A DNA stretch of 64,000 nucleotides, taken from assembly GCA_024516035.1 (NCBI GenBank), contig CM044965.1:24195665-24259664 (forward strand), read 5' to 3'. Position numbers and translations under genes: made by a program. The first letter of the stretch is position 1, and every line of letters starts with the position of its first letter. The notes beneath the pieces are model-generated. The model saw nothing but the letters and a program-made list of their open reading frames with translations, was not told where the DNA came from and searched no databases. Source of the stretch: Bactericera cockerelli. Lineage: Eukaryota > Arthropoda > Insecta > Hemiptera > Triozidae. This document shows positions 1 through 11,095 of the stretch, one piece after another.

Positions 1-416
1 TTTGAACCATCAATTTAACATTACTTACCTCTGATCAATTTGTCCCACACCCCATTCACAGAGACGGACCACAGCACAGATCATGCTTACCATAAAGCGC
101 CTTCAAAAACAATCACACCATTTCTTACTTCACGCATTACATCGCCGCGCCGCAGGTACTGCGTTATCAATTTGAAGGCGTAATTTAGAGTATCTTATTT
201 AATTTGAAGGCGCATTATGTAACATTAATTTTCCATGAGCTTGAAGGCGTTTTTTTCCTTATCACACTCTTATCAGGTCGAGTCGTGCTGCGCATGCTTA
301 GAACACGCTTTCGTTATCTCTGCTTTATCTGAAGTTCATTCATTTCATTCAATGGTTTTTAAGAAAGAGACGACAGAGCTCTCGTGTGAAAAAAATACCT
401 ATATCAGTATTAATAG
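1..416. other. Non-coding upstream sequence
   Basis: I see no supported gene here. Short open frames in this stretch have no recognisable domain and no codon bias. The words TTTGAAGGCG/TTGAAGGCG recur at about 171, 212 and 241, a weak local repeat. The milton gene lies 18 kb to the right. Confidence 0.5.
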
Positions 417-640
417 ACATGCAGGAAGGAACTACGTGGGAGATTAGGGGAGAGAGATAGGAACCGATATTGATGGTCTGATGGAATACTATTAAAAAGA
501 AGAATTTCTGTGCAAGACAAAGAATGACGAAGAATATTGGTAGGAAAGAAGAATTGAGAAGTTGCATTTGATGTACATGAATATCAGAATATACCTGGAT
601 AGCTGTTTCGAGCTTATTTTCTCTCATCAGCAAATAAGCT
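417..640. repeat. Dispersed repeat A, copy 1
   Basis: About 225 bp beginning GACATGCAGGAAGGAACTAC and ending near a word TTTCGAGCTTATTT followed by CTCTCATCAGCA. The same sequence returns in the same orientation at about 6597-6822 with scattered substitutions and a small indel. I find no tRNA-type A/B boxes and no coding potential, so the class is unknown. Confidence 0.8.
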
Positions 641-655
641 CTTCCACCCAACCCT

Positions 656-720
656 CACTAAGGGTTGGGTGGAAGAGATTGTCATAGGCAATAACCCCGC
701 CCTTTAGTTAGGACATATGT
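656..720 (+). repeat. NG repeat fragment
   Basis: Carries the family signature GGGTTGGGTGGAAGAG followed by ATTG-C-ATAGGCAATAACCCCGCCCTTTAGTTAGGAC. A short inverted word (CCAACCCT...AGGGTTGG) lies at its left edge. Other copies are near 4070, 42880, 54510, 55820, 57220, 61890 and 62410. No polymerase III promoter is visible in the copies seen. Confidence 0.7.
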
Positions 721-792
721 ATATATTTTGTTTATTTTTTTCCTGTTTATATTTACATTGTCAATTTTGTATTTTAATTTTTACCATTATTT

Positions 793-1138
793 CTTCTTCT
801 TCTTTCACTTTGCCTTTTCCCAAACCTACTTGGGGTCGGCATTTGTTCCATGAATCCTTTCCTTCCATATTTTTCTATTTAGCGCGTCCTCTTTTCTCCA
901 GTTTTCTCTCTTAGGTCTTCTTCAACTTTGTCTCTCCATGTCATCTTTGGTCTTCCTCTCTTTCTTTTACCGCTTATTTGAAGTTCATGTATTCTCTTAC
1001 TCACATAGTTTTCATCTCTTCGCTCTATATGTCCGAACCACCTCAGCCTACTCTCTTGTATTTTCTTTGCCAGAGGTCCTACTTTCACTGTACCCCTAGT
1101 GCGCTCATTTCTCACCCTATCTCTCCTTGTTATTCCAC
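793..1138 (-). mobile_element. 5'-truncated RTE-type LINE fragment with target-site duplication
   Basis: Read on the minus strand this is the 3' end of a non-LTR retrotransposon. A 78-codon open frame (1115-879) contains RLRWFGHIERRDENYV and GKRKRGRPKMTW, the pattern typical of the C-terminus of RTE-like reverse transcriptases. A short 3' UTR follows with the GCCGACCCCAAGTAGG word and a (GAA)n tail, seen as CTTCTTCTT on the plus strand. The fragment is flanked by a perfect 17-bp direct repeat, AATTTTTACCATTATTT, at 776-792 and 1139-1155. That marks a 5'-truncated insertion that is not very old. It lacks the RT and endonuclease domains and is immobile. Confidence 0.88.
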
Positions 1139-1295
1139 AATTTTTACCATTATTTGTTTGTTAATATGTTCTTCTAATAAAGAGTTTTAAAATAATAACA
1201 ATCAGCAGGTAATAGCTCTGAATATCCATGCCATCAACTAAACTCTGTATTTTAATAAATTTAATCTTTCACCTTTTTTTCTTTAGTAATAATAA

Positions 1296-1372
1296 TAGTA
1301 ACACTCTTTAGTGGAAGATAACCACCAGGCGGGGTTAATGCTCAAAGCTTTTCTACCACCCAACCCACAGAG
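1296..1372 (-). mobile_element. SINE1 tail fragment
   Basis: Begins AACACTCTTTAGTGGAAG and reads through the reverse complement of the SINE1 3' region (ACCACCAGGCGGGGTTAATG, then a TTCTACCACC word). The tRNA-like head is missing, so this is a partial copy. Confidence 0.75.
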
Positions 1373-1413
1373 TTTTATGACATCCATCAGTAGATGTGAA
1401 AATATGATTGAAA

Positions 1414-1562
1414 AGTTATCATATTTGTGTTAATCGCATTCGTGATATCACAACTACTCAAACTCGCTTTACTAAATCTACGCTGAAAACAGGACTTGAA
1501 CAACCGACCTCCGGGTTTCAAGTCCGCCGCCTTATCGATCAAGCTGCTGAGGTCGGTTGATG
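1414..1562 (-). mobile_element. SINE2 (tRNA-like), reverse copy
   Basis: The reverse complement starts ACCGACCTCAGCAGCTTGAT, reads through a tRNA-like head with a B-box-like word at the sequence GTTCAAGTCC, then the body TTTACTAAA/ACTCAAACTCGC and the tail word GTGATTAACACAAATATGAT. The same order is found at 8745, 33880 and 57815. It shows polymerase III type 2 promoter logic. The head is diverged, so a functional tRNA is excluded. Confidence 0.8.
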
Positions 1563-3490
1563 TTAAAATATGGTTAACGTTATGAGCCTGTAAAGCTGGA
1601 AGTTTTTTCAGGGTTTTTTTTTTAGCTTCTAAAGGAAAGGCCTAAATTCTGACAAAAAATTATCGCACTTCAGAATTTGACAGTCAAGTAAACGTTGCCG
1701 AGAACCATCAACCCAACCATTATTTTTTAGTAAAAAAAAAGGTCATCATATAGTTCATCTTAAGGTACTTAGTCGGTCTTATCTTTGTGGTAATCCAATT
1801 TAATAATTCAGCCCCTTTAATTAGTTAATTAGGCCTCTAATATCAAAAAATAATGATAGAGTACTAACCGCAATAAAATAATTATCTCAAAATTGTAACA
1901 ATTATAAAACCATAGCTTATTTATCACTATCAGTTTATGGATATAATATCTAATAATGATAATTATTGATATAAACAAATAAACCTTTATTTGGATATAT
2001 ATGACCACAAAAACAAATTATTTTAATACATAAAATTATATACTAGCTATCATAAATCAATTGAGCTTTTGCTGAGGTCGAATTTGTTTTTGTATATAGT
2101 GTCATAAATTAATTGATATAATACAATACGTTGTAATAATGATTATTATCTCAAACTGAACAATTATAAAACCAAAGCTTGTTTTATCGCTATCAGTTGT
2201 ACAGATTTCATACCTAATAATAATAATTTTATTAGGCTGAAATAATAATAATAATTTATTAGTCCTATCTCAACCATAGCTGAGATGTCAGTACTAATCA
2301 AGTATCTTTAACGCCACTCTTTCTCTAAGCACGCCTCTAGTTGCCTACTAGTTCAGTTAGACTCGGGTTACTCTACTGATAACACGCCGTTATCAACTGT
2401 CTCTTTATTTGAGAGAGAAAAAATTTCGCTCCCGAATTAAAATTTTCGACAACAAAACAGCTGTTTGTGATAAAGACGTTAGTTTTTCGGTGAAATTACA
2501 AGTAGCTTGTTTAAAGTAGACCGAGTGCTTGTGTTAATTCCTAGAAAGTAGTGAATTTTTCCGTTATTAGTTCTGAATTAATTTGAAACATATTCACAAC
2601 TTCAGTTCTAGTTTTCACACACAAAAATCATACATTCGTTATTAGTTATTGATGGCCCTGTTTTACCTTTTTCTTTGTTAATTTTACATAAAATTCACAA
2701 TAGAAAATTGTTCTACAGAATAGAGTTAAATTGTTTTGGATTTAATTTGTTCTTTCATTTATAATATACAAAATACATAATTTTTTTTCCATACAATACA
2801 TCATTCCGTTTCCAAAAGTAATTTTTAAAATTAAATCATGCATTTCTTTCATGCTTATTTAATTTTTTGTTCTCTTATTTTTAAAATAATTATGCTCATT
2901 TTCATTTATCTCCCCATTCAAATGTAGTTTAAATTTAGTGTTCAATGAATCTAAAAATAATTTTAATTGTTCCATATCCGTTAGAATTTATTTCTTACTT
3001 TTCTCAGTTTATTTTGAGTAATTGAACGCCAAGTATTCCATGTTGTTTAACAATTCTAGTGTTTCTCTGATCTATCATCCATTCAATCATTATTAAATAT
3101 TTAATATAATAACTTTTATTTTAAAAACATTTTTCATAAAGTCTACAAAAGAGTTGTTTTTATTAGAAATGACTTGCTTAAATAAAGCCATTTTAATTAG
3201 TTACATTAAAACCAATTATTATACATAAACATAAAAAGACAGTTATAATCAAGTTTACTGGAGAATGGAACAACTTTATATAAAATAAAATACTAATGTT
3301 AAAAACTTTTTTATAACAACTATAAGTAATTAAAAAAAAAAAATATAATATAAAATAAATTTATCATTCATAATATATCATACTTCTGGGGAACACAGCC
3401 CACAACTGATGCTACATTGCTTCTCTGTGTTAAGCTTAAGTGCCTTAAATGATATATTTTTACAGTGAATTCAACTTGAGCTGATGATTT
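1563..3490. other. AT-rich non-coding stretch
   Basis: Very AT-rich sequence with long runs of A/T and simple repeats of ATA/AAT. I see no open frame with recognisable protein content, no tRNA-like head and no terminal inverted repeats. It may be unannotated old repeat or plain intergenic sequence. Confidence 0.5.
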
Positions 3491-3500
3491 GCTAATCGAT

Positions 3501-3684
3501 CACAGGTATTTTCACAGAAATATCACAGGTATTTTCACAGAAATATCACAGGTATTTCCACAGATATATCTCAGGTATCTTCACAGACATATCTCAGGTA
3601 TCTTCACAGACATATCTCAGGTATTTTCACAGAAATATCACAGGTATTTTCACAGAAATACCACAGGTATTTTCACCGAAATAT
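3501..3684. repeat. Minisatellite, 23-bp unit, 8 copies
   Basis: Eight head-to-tail copies of a 23-bp unit, CACAGGTATTTTCACAGAAA plus TAT, starting at 3501, 3524, 3547, 3570, 3593, 3616, 3639 and 3662. Internal copies differ at a few positions (GACATATCTC variants). An open frame crosses the array, but its repetitive peptide is explained by the array and I do not call a gene. Confidence 0.9.
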
Positions 3685-3954
3685 CTTCATGGACTTGTAT
3701 TGATAGCCCTTGGACAAAGGTTGCTTAGTCAGTTAGTGTGCAGTTACATTTATAGAGAGAGCAAAAAGTGGGGTTTCAAAAGAAGGGAATCAACTGTTTA
3801 GGATCAAGAGAGTTTAGGAACCTCTTTAGATACTGAAAGAGTGACTCATAAATTCCATTTTTGTATCGGTTTATGTGGCAGCACCCCTAAAATATTTTAC
3901 CACCAGCCGCGTCAGGTCTATTATTATTATTATTATTATTCAATTCAGTTCAAT

Positions 3955-4133
3955 TCAATTCATTTATAGTATGCTTTATTAGGTAGAACAATATGTACAG
4001 TAATATTCAATGAAATTATAAAAAAAAAAATAGAAAGAAACAAGAACAAAAAATAGAAAGAAACTAGAGAGTCCTACCTAAAGGGCGGGGTTATTGCCTG
4101 TGGCAATCTCTATAAGAATTCACCCAACCCAAC
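3955..4133 (-). repeat. NG repeat, long copy
   Basis: Contains TAGTATGCTTTATTAGGTAG, an A-rich stretch with GAAAGAAACAAGAACAAAAA, then TACCTAAAGGGCGGGGTTAT and the NG end ACCCAACCC. The same order occurs at 55697 and 61770. It is preceded by a short fragment GTGGCAGCACCCC (about 3870) that also recurs at 13170 and 56545. Confidence 0.7.
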
Positions 4134-4404
4134 TCTATAAGAATTATCCCTGTCCATTTTACAAATTCGTCTCTTAACTGGGATTTCCCCCATCTTATCT
4201 ATGAGACATTTTCTTCTCTGAGATCATAATTATATGCAGGTGACTCAGTCACTACACCTTGGCGTGGCAATATGCTTCTAGAGGTCGTAGGAGTTATCTT
4301 TGGTTCACTCAAAGTTGTTGTTGTTGTTGTTGTAACCAGCCTGACTACAGCCGGGGGAGTGATGGTCTCCAGTCAAGGATTGGATTCAACCCAATGCTTG
4401 AATT

Positions 4405-4530
4405 TTCCCCCATTTTTGTGAGTTTGTGACCACAGAATAATGAGACTCTGAGGGTTTGGTGGTAGAAAATGTTTTGAGCATTAACCTCGCCTGGTGGTTA
4501 TCTTCCATCAAAGAGTGTTATTATTATTAA
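4405..4530 (+). mobile_element. SINE1 3' portion
   Basis: Matches the SINE1 body from GAGTTTGTGACCACA to TTCCATCAAAGAGTGTTATT. The tRNA-like head is truncated. It is followed at about 4555-4610 by a short NG-type stretch ending in CCTTTGTCAATATTATTCTT. A second SINE1 tail fragment lies at about 4940-5025, with a duplicated CGCCTGGTGGTTACCT. Confidence 0.75.
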
Positions 4531-5622
4531 ATTACATATATAAGTAATCATGGGTTTGATGGCAGAGATTGCCTCAGGCAATAATCACGCCCTTTGTCAA
4601 TATTATTCTTGTCAATAAAGAGTTATTATTATTATTACTAATCATTTTTGATTTATATTAACGAAGTAATGTGTATCTCCGGAGCTAAAACTCCAAATAC
4701 CTAAGAAAGGGGTTTTTTGATGGTAGAAAACCCTTTCACTGTGAGAAGTAAAGGGATTCTTTACTTTCCTTCTTGCAGGAAAACAGAGTATTGTATTGTA
4801 TTTCACTAGCTCTAGTTTCAACAACGTGTTTAAAACAGCTTTTTTTCTCTGTAAATATATTATTATTAACAGACTGAATTAGGTTTTAGTAATCATATTA
4901 GATTAATTGCAGAGAGATGGATTGTGAATCGAGTTATAAGTGGTAGAAAAGGCTTTGAGCTTTAACCTCGCCTGGTGGTTACCTTCCACAACTCGCCTGG
5001 TGGTTACCTACCTACATTCCACAGCTACTAACACTAAATATCTTTATTATTATTGGATTATAAGTTATCATATTTTTATTTAATAATACATTGTATTAGG
5101 TTAACACTCAATATTTTTATTATTATTCGATTATAAGTAATCATATTATTTTTATTTAATACTTACTTAATAATAGAGGTTAACACTAAATATTTTGTTT
5201 AGATCATAAGTAACCATATTCGACTAAAATAGGGTATATTAGGTTTTAGGTAATGATATTAGATTAATTGCAGAGAGATCGGATTGTGAATCGAGATATT
5301 ACTTCTATCTTCCAACACTCAGGATACTGACATGCTTGAGTAGGTACGAGCTATGCCAGTAGACAGCCAACTATCTATGTATGATCTAAATCTACACCAG
5401 AGAGTACACCACACACTGTGAGATGTATTCCTGTGGTGTAGACCACCTTGTACTAGTATCTACACTGTCTAATCCTAGATGTTTGTTGTTGTTGTTGTAG
5501 CCAGCTTGGCTACAGCTGGAGGGGGAATGATGGTCTTCAGCCAACTTTATTTCAAAGTTGGCTCGTCCTGAACCCCATATTTCTATGTGCGATCAACCAT
5601 CGAGAGGACTTGCAAGCCTTTT

Positions 5623-5742
5623 CCTTTTTCATAATTCGGCCTGTTTCCTTTTTCATAATTCGGCCTGTTTCCTTTTTCATAATTCGGCCTGTTTCCTTCT
5701 TCAGAATTCGGCCTGTTTCCTTCATCATACTCGTAATTCGGC
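5623..5742. repeat. Minisatellite, 24-bp unit, about 5 copies
   Basis: Unit CCTTTTTCATAATTCGGCCT plus GTTT, at 5623, 5647, 5671 and 5695, with a degenerate fifth copy from 5719. The period is a multiple of three, so one frame (5558-5875) stays open and reads repeated NSACF. I regard that frame as a by-product of the array, because nothing outside the repeat looks like a protein. Confidence 0.85.
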
Positions 5743-5957
5743 CCTTAATTCTCAGTTGACTCTTATGTGTGAGTGTGATTCATTCTTCTTGCACGTATTT
5801 TCTTCTTATATACATTCTATAACTATTGATCAAGTTTTTTTTTATACTATGGAGTTAGTTCCTTCCTTACTATAAAATTAATTATTCTTGTGTCATAGAA
5901 GCATAGTCTCTTCTAGACCGTCTATTTTCTTGTATACAAATTATGAATATATGTATA

Positions 5958-6549
5958 CAGGGTGTCCCAAGTTTTATCTATAGAAAATTTCAGAGTCAAC
6001 TCCAGGAGACATTCTGAGACTAAAATAATCTTGGGTATTTTTTCGAAAAACGAAGAAGAAAAAATCACTGAAAAAACAGTTTTCACCTGAAAAATGAACT
6101 TGAACTTGGTGAAAAGAAGTGAAAATGCCTCTCATGTCTTTGTGTACTACAATTATTAGGTAAATTTCCTGAGGAAATACATAGAACTCAACATTTTGTA
6201 CCTATTTTCATTCAAAACTGAGTTTTTTATGAGTGTTTCACAGCCTTTTTTATTTCGTAGCCATAAAACAGGAGCTACTGTAGACGCTTGTGGTCTGTGT
6301 TGTAGCCTGCCCATCTCATAGTATGCCTCCCCTCTGATGGGCGAGAAGTAACAATACTTTGCATTTAGTTGCTGAGTAACAGCACATAAATGGGTCAACT
6401 ATTTGCATTCAAAACTGAGTTATTAGGTGTATTTTTTTCATATCTTCGTTCGACGGCATTTTTCGAAAAATGGTCTTGGATTATTTTAGTCTTATAATGT
6501 CTCCTGGAGTTGATTCTAAAAATTTCTATAGTTCTTTTTGGACACCCTG
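5958..6549. mobile_element. Foldback MITE (CAGGGTGTCC ends) with a nested SINE3 fragment
   Basis: The terminal inverted repeats start CAGGGTGTCCCAAG at the left and end GGACACCCTG at the right. Both arms continue through CTCCAGGAGACATT and its complement. The element sits between TA dinucleotides (5956-5957 and 6550-6551), as expected of Tc1/mariner-type target sites. There is no transposase. The loop holds a reverse SINE3 3' fragment (about 6225-6360), recognised by AGGAGCTACTGTAGACGC and CCCATCTCATAGTATGCC. Confidence 0.85.
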
Positions 6550-6596
6550 TATACTAACGTAGAATTACGTGCAGTGGGAGTTGGATTTATAGTGTG

Positions 6597-6822
6597 ACAT
6601 GCAGGAAGGAACTACGTGGGAGAGGAGGGGGGAGAGAAAGGAACTGATATTGACGGTCTGATGGAATACTATTAAAAAGAAGAATTTATATGCAAGACAA
6701 AAAACTAAAAAGAAGAATATTGGTAGGAAAGAAAAAATGAGAAGTTGTACTAGATGTACATGAATATCAAATATACCTCGTCAGCTATTTCGAGCTTATT
6801 TGCTCTCATCAGCAGGTATTTG
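6597..6822. repeat. Dispersed repeat A, copy 2
   Basis: Second copy of the repeat at 417-640, in the same orientation, beginning GACATGCAGGAAGGAACTAC. It differs by scattered substitutions and an insertion in the AAGAAGAATA segment. This shows that the repeat is a discrete dispersed unit, not part of a gene. Confidence 0.8.
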
Positions 6823-7149
6823 TTCTGATTATCCGCATGCCATCAACTAACCTCTATTTTATAATATAATGCCCGGTATACGGGTACATTTATTAACGGT
6901 ACAATACCTTTATACAAATTATAAACATGTCATAAAAACATTAAATTCTAAAAGAACAATGGTGAAAATTGAGAAGTTTAATCAGTATAAACAGAAAAGT
7001 GAGAAGTTGTACTATTGTAAGCATTTGTATACACAAGAGCGATATCACACAGTTACCCCAAACCTGGCTTACTAAAATAATCCTATACTCGAGACACGAA
7101 CCAGTGACCTCCAGGTTACGAGTCCGCCACCTTGACGTTCGCGCTACTA

Positions 7150-7380
7150 TAATAATAATAATTCCGTGTCCGTGAGATAGGTATTGATAGCTAAACCACG
7201 GTGGTGAGAGGATTATATGGACGCCCTTGGCTCCTTTTATGTCCAATGTCTAGGCTCCTTTTATGATTCTATTTGGTTTTAACGTCCTGACTTGAGGTAG
7301 ACAGGACGGGGGTTTTACCCTCCATTAGCTGGGAATCGTACCAGCTACCCACATTAACCTCACCCAGCTTGGGTAGAAAA
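7150..7380 (-). mobile_element. SINE4 body/3' fragment
   Basis: Contains CCGTGTCCGTGAGATAGGTA, ATTATATGGACGCCC, GACTTGAGGTAGACAGGACG and the core word CCCACATTAACCTCACCCAG. These are in the same order as in the complete copy at 29696-30046. The tRNA-like head is absent here. The adjacent 7085-7140 is a SINE2-like head remnant (ACCAGTGACCTCCAGGTTAC). Confidence 0.75.
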
Positions 7381-7437
7381 TAACGGATAGAAAATAGAAC
7401 AGGATCTCCGAAAATAACGGATTCAAGTGGAATGTAA

Positions 7438-8098
7438 ACAACATCCTGTGCTCAGAAATAGCGAAACTGAGAGGATAAAATATCCATTCTTGGGACACGA
7501 ACCACCGACCTCCAGGTTACAAGTCCGCCACCTTGACGTTCGAGCTACTGAGGTCGGTAGTATACGAGTATAAGTAGAACAGGATCTCCGAAAATAACGG
7601 ATTCAAGTGGAATGTAAAAGTGTTCTGACATTTCATAATAACTTAATCAAATTTGAAAAAGTACGATGAATTTTAAAATTCCAATCAAAATTTAAATCAT
7701 ATATTTAAAATTGTCAGTTTTAAGTGCATAATTTCAACAAACAACACATACACCATACACTACACACTGGACATGGAAGGAGCCCAGAACAATGGTTCTG
7801 GGCGTCCAAAGGGTTCACCCATATCAATCCTTCCACCACCATGACATCACACATGGACACGGAAAGTAAAGTAAAGTAAGAATGTAAACATCCTGTGCTC
7901 AGAAATAGCGAAACTGAGAGGATAAAATATCCATTCTTGGGACACGAACCAGCGACCTCCAGGTTACAAGTCATCCACCTTGACGTTCAAGCTACTGAGG
8001 TCGGTAGTATACGAGTATAAGTAGAACAGGATCTCCGAAAATAGCGGATTTAAGTGGAATGTAAACATCCTGTGCTCAGAATAGCGAAACTCATAGGA
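7438..8098. repeat. Direct segmental repeats, about 180 bp
   Basis: The block TCCTGTGCTCAGAAATAGCG, ATATCCATTCTTGGGACACG, CCTCCAGGTTACAAGTC and AACAGGATCTCCGAAAATA occurs at about 7438-7617 and again at 7881-8060. A third copy starts at about 8057 and breaks off after GCGAAACT. Each block contains a SINE2-like head. Between them lie a short ACACATACACC stretch and a GACATGGAAGGAG word related to SINE4. This looks like a local duplication. Confidence 0.75.
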
Positions 8099-8257
8099 AG
8101 GAAGTGTGAGGAAAATTCTAGACAGCTCAACATCCTTGAGTGACGGAGAGGCCTGGAGTATTGACTTCGATACAGTGACATATCTATGTTGTCTTGATGA
8201 GATTCTTGAAAAAATCTTACAGTCAAACCGGGATATAATAATAATAACAACGCCTTA

Positions 8258-8405
8258 TTATACTGCTACTCATTTATGAGTGTATGAGTGGACCCCGAAC
8301 ACCCAAGTACAGAGCAGAAAAAATCCTGCCCCGCTGAGGATCGAACTCAGGTCACCATGCGTCCTATGCATAGAGCGCTAACTCACTCTGCCACGGTGAC
8401 TACAG
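8258..8405 (-). mobile_element. SINE5 (tRNA-derived), reverse copy
   Basis: On the minus strand the head reads GTCACCGTGGCAGAGTGAGT with an A-box-like segment. After the anticodon-arm region comes GAGTTCGATCCTCAG, a good B-box. The tail contains GGATTTTTTCTGCTCTGTAC and GGTGTTCGGGGTCC. The tRNA-like part cannot be a real tRNA gene because the acceptor ends do not pair and the sequence continues into a SINE body. Confidence 0.65.
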
Positions 8406-8459
8406 TGGATACCTATTGAAACAATGCTTTAAATACCTACAGTATAATAGGACGTCTGA

Positions 8460-8669
8460 ACCAATGTGACCCAAAAACTGAAGGATAATCCAGATAAAAA
8501 TCGAGATTTGGTACAGCCACCAAGATCACCGAACTTGTGGTCTACAGATTTGGTGCACCGTTCTTTTTTAATTGAAGATAATACCATAACGGACCTTCAC
8601 CATGTAACACCGCAAGAAAACAAACAATTATTTTTTCTCATATCAGAAATTCAGAATCTATGCGGATAA
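8460..8669 (+). other. Unassigned 67-codon open frame
   Basis: An open frame at 8466-8669 reads like protein (for example NLWSTDLVHRSFLIEDN) and is less repetitive than its surroundings, but I recognise no domain. It lies between SINE5 and SINE2 copies and has no evident splice sites. It is most likely the remnant of a mobile element gene or chance. I give no function. Confidence 0.15.
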
Positions 8670-8744
8670 GTAAAATTGGTGTTTGGGAATTTAACCTCAC
8701 AAAATCCAACACCAATATTTTAGGCAAAGAGTAATACTTAAGTT

Positions 8745-8892
8745 AAGTTATCATATTTGTGTTAATCACTTTCGTGATATCACAACTACTCAAACTCGCA
8801 TTACTAAATTTACGCTGAAACCGGGACTTGAACCACCGACCTCCAGGTTGCAAATCCGTCGCCTTATCGATCAAGCTACTGAGGTCGGTGGC
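8745..8892 (-). mobile_element. SINE2, reverse copy
   Basis: Almost the same structure as 1414-1562: AAGTTATCATATTTGTGTTA, GATATCACAACTACTCAAAC, GGGACTTGAACCACCGACCT and ATCAAGCTACTGAGGTCGGT. Complete head and body. Confidence 0.82.
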
Positions 8893-8934
8893 AAAGAGTA
8901 ATACTTCACTAATGGAAGGATATGAAGATCGCCC

Positions 8935-9045
8935 ATCACGACCGAAGTCGCTACTGGTAACCGCTTTTCGGACCGGCGAACTCTGGAATCTCTGGATTCA
9001 CTGAGTGCCCCCTCTACCACTGAGCTACCGGGACAATGGATTCTA
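8935..9045 (-). mobile_element. SINE6 head fragment
   Basis: Minus-strand tRNA-like head: GTCCCGGTAGCTCAGTGGTA, then the word AGAGATTCCAGAG. Related copies are at 28630, 35150 and 57008. The B-box region here is degraded. Confidence 0.6.
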
Positions 9046-9718
9046 CGGCGAATGGAGTAAAATATTAGTAATAAAATAGTCTAATAAATTGATTTGTGTG
9101 ACTCTAATATAGGTCCGGAGACCTCAGTTTAGTGTGGTTTGGGATGTGAACGATTGGGTCCAAGTGTTCTCTGTTATGTTTACATAGGTAGGTGTCACCA
9201 TCTAGCTAGGAACAAACATTGGTTTGTTCTCGTAGTCCAGGCAGGACTATTTCAGGTTCAGCTACCACTTACACGGACTAGCTACTAAAATAGAACACCC
9301 AGGATAATTGGAGAGAACTGGACCACTCTGGACCAGTGATAGTTTGAATAGGACCACATGCATAGGTATCCTATTTTATATCTATTGTCATTGACTGATC
9401 GCTATTTGTCTATACTCCAGATAAGAGAAGTTTTTCCTATCTTGATTTTTGTTGTTCTTATCAAACTATACTGTGAGTAGCTGAGTGTTTTCAGTGAATG
9501 GAGGGTAAAACCTCCCTCTTGAATGACCATGTTAGAAAGACGTTCAGTCAAAAAAAAAAAACTACCAAATAACTTATCCTACGTTATATTTATTATTTAT
9601 AAATCTAAAGCTAATTCTAAATAAGTTAGAATTAGATTTAGAGGTAAAACTATATTGTATTTATAATTTATTGTATTAATAATTTACTGTCAATAAAGCA
9701 AATAATTCAAATTCAAAA

Positions 9719-9880
9719 TTCTTTAGGGGAAGGTAACCACCAGGCGAGGTGAATGCTTGAAGCATTTTCTACCATCTAAAAGTCTTATTATTTATTATGT
9801 GTTCATTAATTCAAAATGGAAAAATTCATGCATTGGGTAGGATTCGAACCAACGGATCCCTACGCTACCTGGATTACCAA
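9719..9880 (-). mobile_element. SINE1, reverse copy
   Basis: From TTTAGGGGAAGGTAACCACC through GCATTTTCTACCA to the head words GGATTCGAACCAACGGATCC and TACGCTACCTGGATTACC. The B-box (GGTTCGAATCC on the minus strand) is intact and the far 5' part is truncated. Confidence 0.8.
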
Positions 9881-10309
9881 CATTTCAAATTTGTTTTTGT
9901 TTTCAATAACTCCCTGTCGAGAATCTGACAAATACAAAAAAAAAAAAAAAAAAAAAATGTAAAAAAATATTAATTTATTACAAATAAATCTTCTCTTATC
10001 TTATCTTATCCTCAATTATTATTATTATTTAGTATTATTACATTTACTATTATGTATTTATCATCATTATTCTTTTTTTACAACAACAAAAAAGGTCATC
10101 ATCAAAATTAAATTATTAACAAAAAGGTCATTAATTTTTCCTCGCGACCTCGCGTGACGTTGCTATTGATCTGGCCCATGTTCAGATGATATAGACGGCA
10201 CTCCTGCTGTCTCAGGTCATGGATGTTCTATTTTCAGCTGTAAGCTCCGTTTACACTAAATAACAAGTAAACATTATTTTCTCGTTGAATTACTTAACTT
10301 ATTACTTTT

Positions 10310-10354
10310 CGTTGAAATCGGCCGATCGGCGGCAGTCTGCGGCCGATTTCAACG
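10310..10354. repeat. Perfect 15-bp stem hairpin
   Basis: CGTTGAAATCGGCCG at 10310-10324 is exactly complementary to CGGCCGATTTCAACG at 10340-10354, with a 15-nt loop. It is GC-rich in an AT-rich setting. It could be the palindromic end of an unidentified DNA transposon. No partner end is identified. Confidence 0.8.
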
Positions 10355-10534
10355 TAAAGTATATAAAATTCGTGTTCGTGTGATATGTAAAATAAACTTC
10401 CATACCAAATTTCAAGGCTCTAGCTCTTACCTTTCTCGAAATATGTTGTTCACGAACACACAGACGCACGGACCAATGGCCTAAAAGGACCTTTTTTCGT
10501 ATCCTGAGGCTATGTTTCGTCCAGAAATGTGACA

Positions 10535-11020
10535 AACTGGGTAGGTCAGATTTTTAACGAATACAATACTTTCCTTTTTATAGGGTACGAAAATAAAAAA
10601 TAAAAAAATACTCGTTATCAATGAGTTTCGTTTTCATTCTAACCGGGTTGTTTTGAAAACTGGGTAGGTCAGATTTTCAACGAATACAATACTTTCCTTA
10701 TTATAGGATACGAAAATAAAATAAAAAAATACCCGTTATCAATGAGTTTCGTTTTCATTCTAACCGGATTGTTTTGAAAACTGTGTAGGTCAGATTTTCA
10801 ACGAATACAATACTTTCCTTATTATAGGATACGAAAAAAAAAAAAAAAAAAATACTCGTTATCAATGAGTTTCGTTTTCATTCTAACCGGGTTGTTGTTT
10901 TGAGATAGAATAGCGCTTCTTTTGGTTCACCCTGTAAAATACTCGCTATCAATGAGTTTCGTTTTCATTCTAACCGGGTTGTTTTGAGATAGAACAGTCC
11001 TTCTTTTCGTTCACCCTGTA
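10535..11020. repeat. Tandem repeat, about 118-bp unit, 3-4 copies
   Basis: The word CTGGGTAGGTCAGATTTT (or CTGTGTAGGTCAG) occurs at about 10538, 10660 and 10782. ATCAATGAGTTTCGTTTTCA with TTCTAACCGG follows at about 10618, 10738, 10862 and 10949. The last copies end in GGTTCACCCTGTA, similar to the CAGGGTG ends of the MITE family. Internal poly(A) lengths vary. Confidence 0.8.
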
Positions 11021-11095
11021 CTTGAAGTCAACTCGGATACCGTCGCAAGATAATGCAAGGTTAAATTCGTCTCTGATGCCTGTGAACCCATGGCG

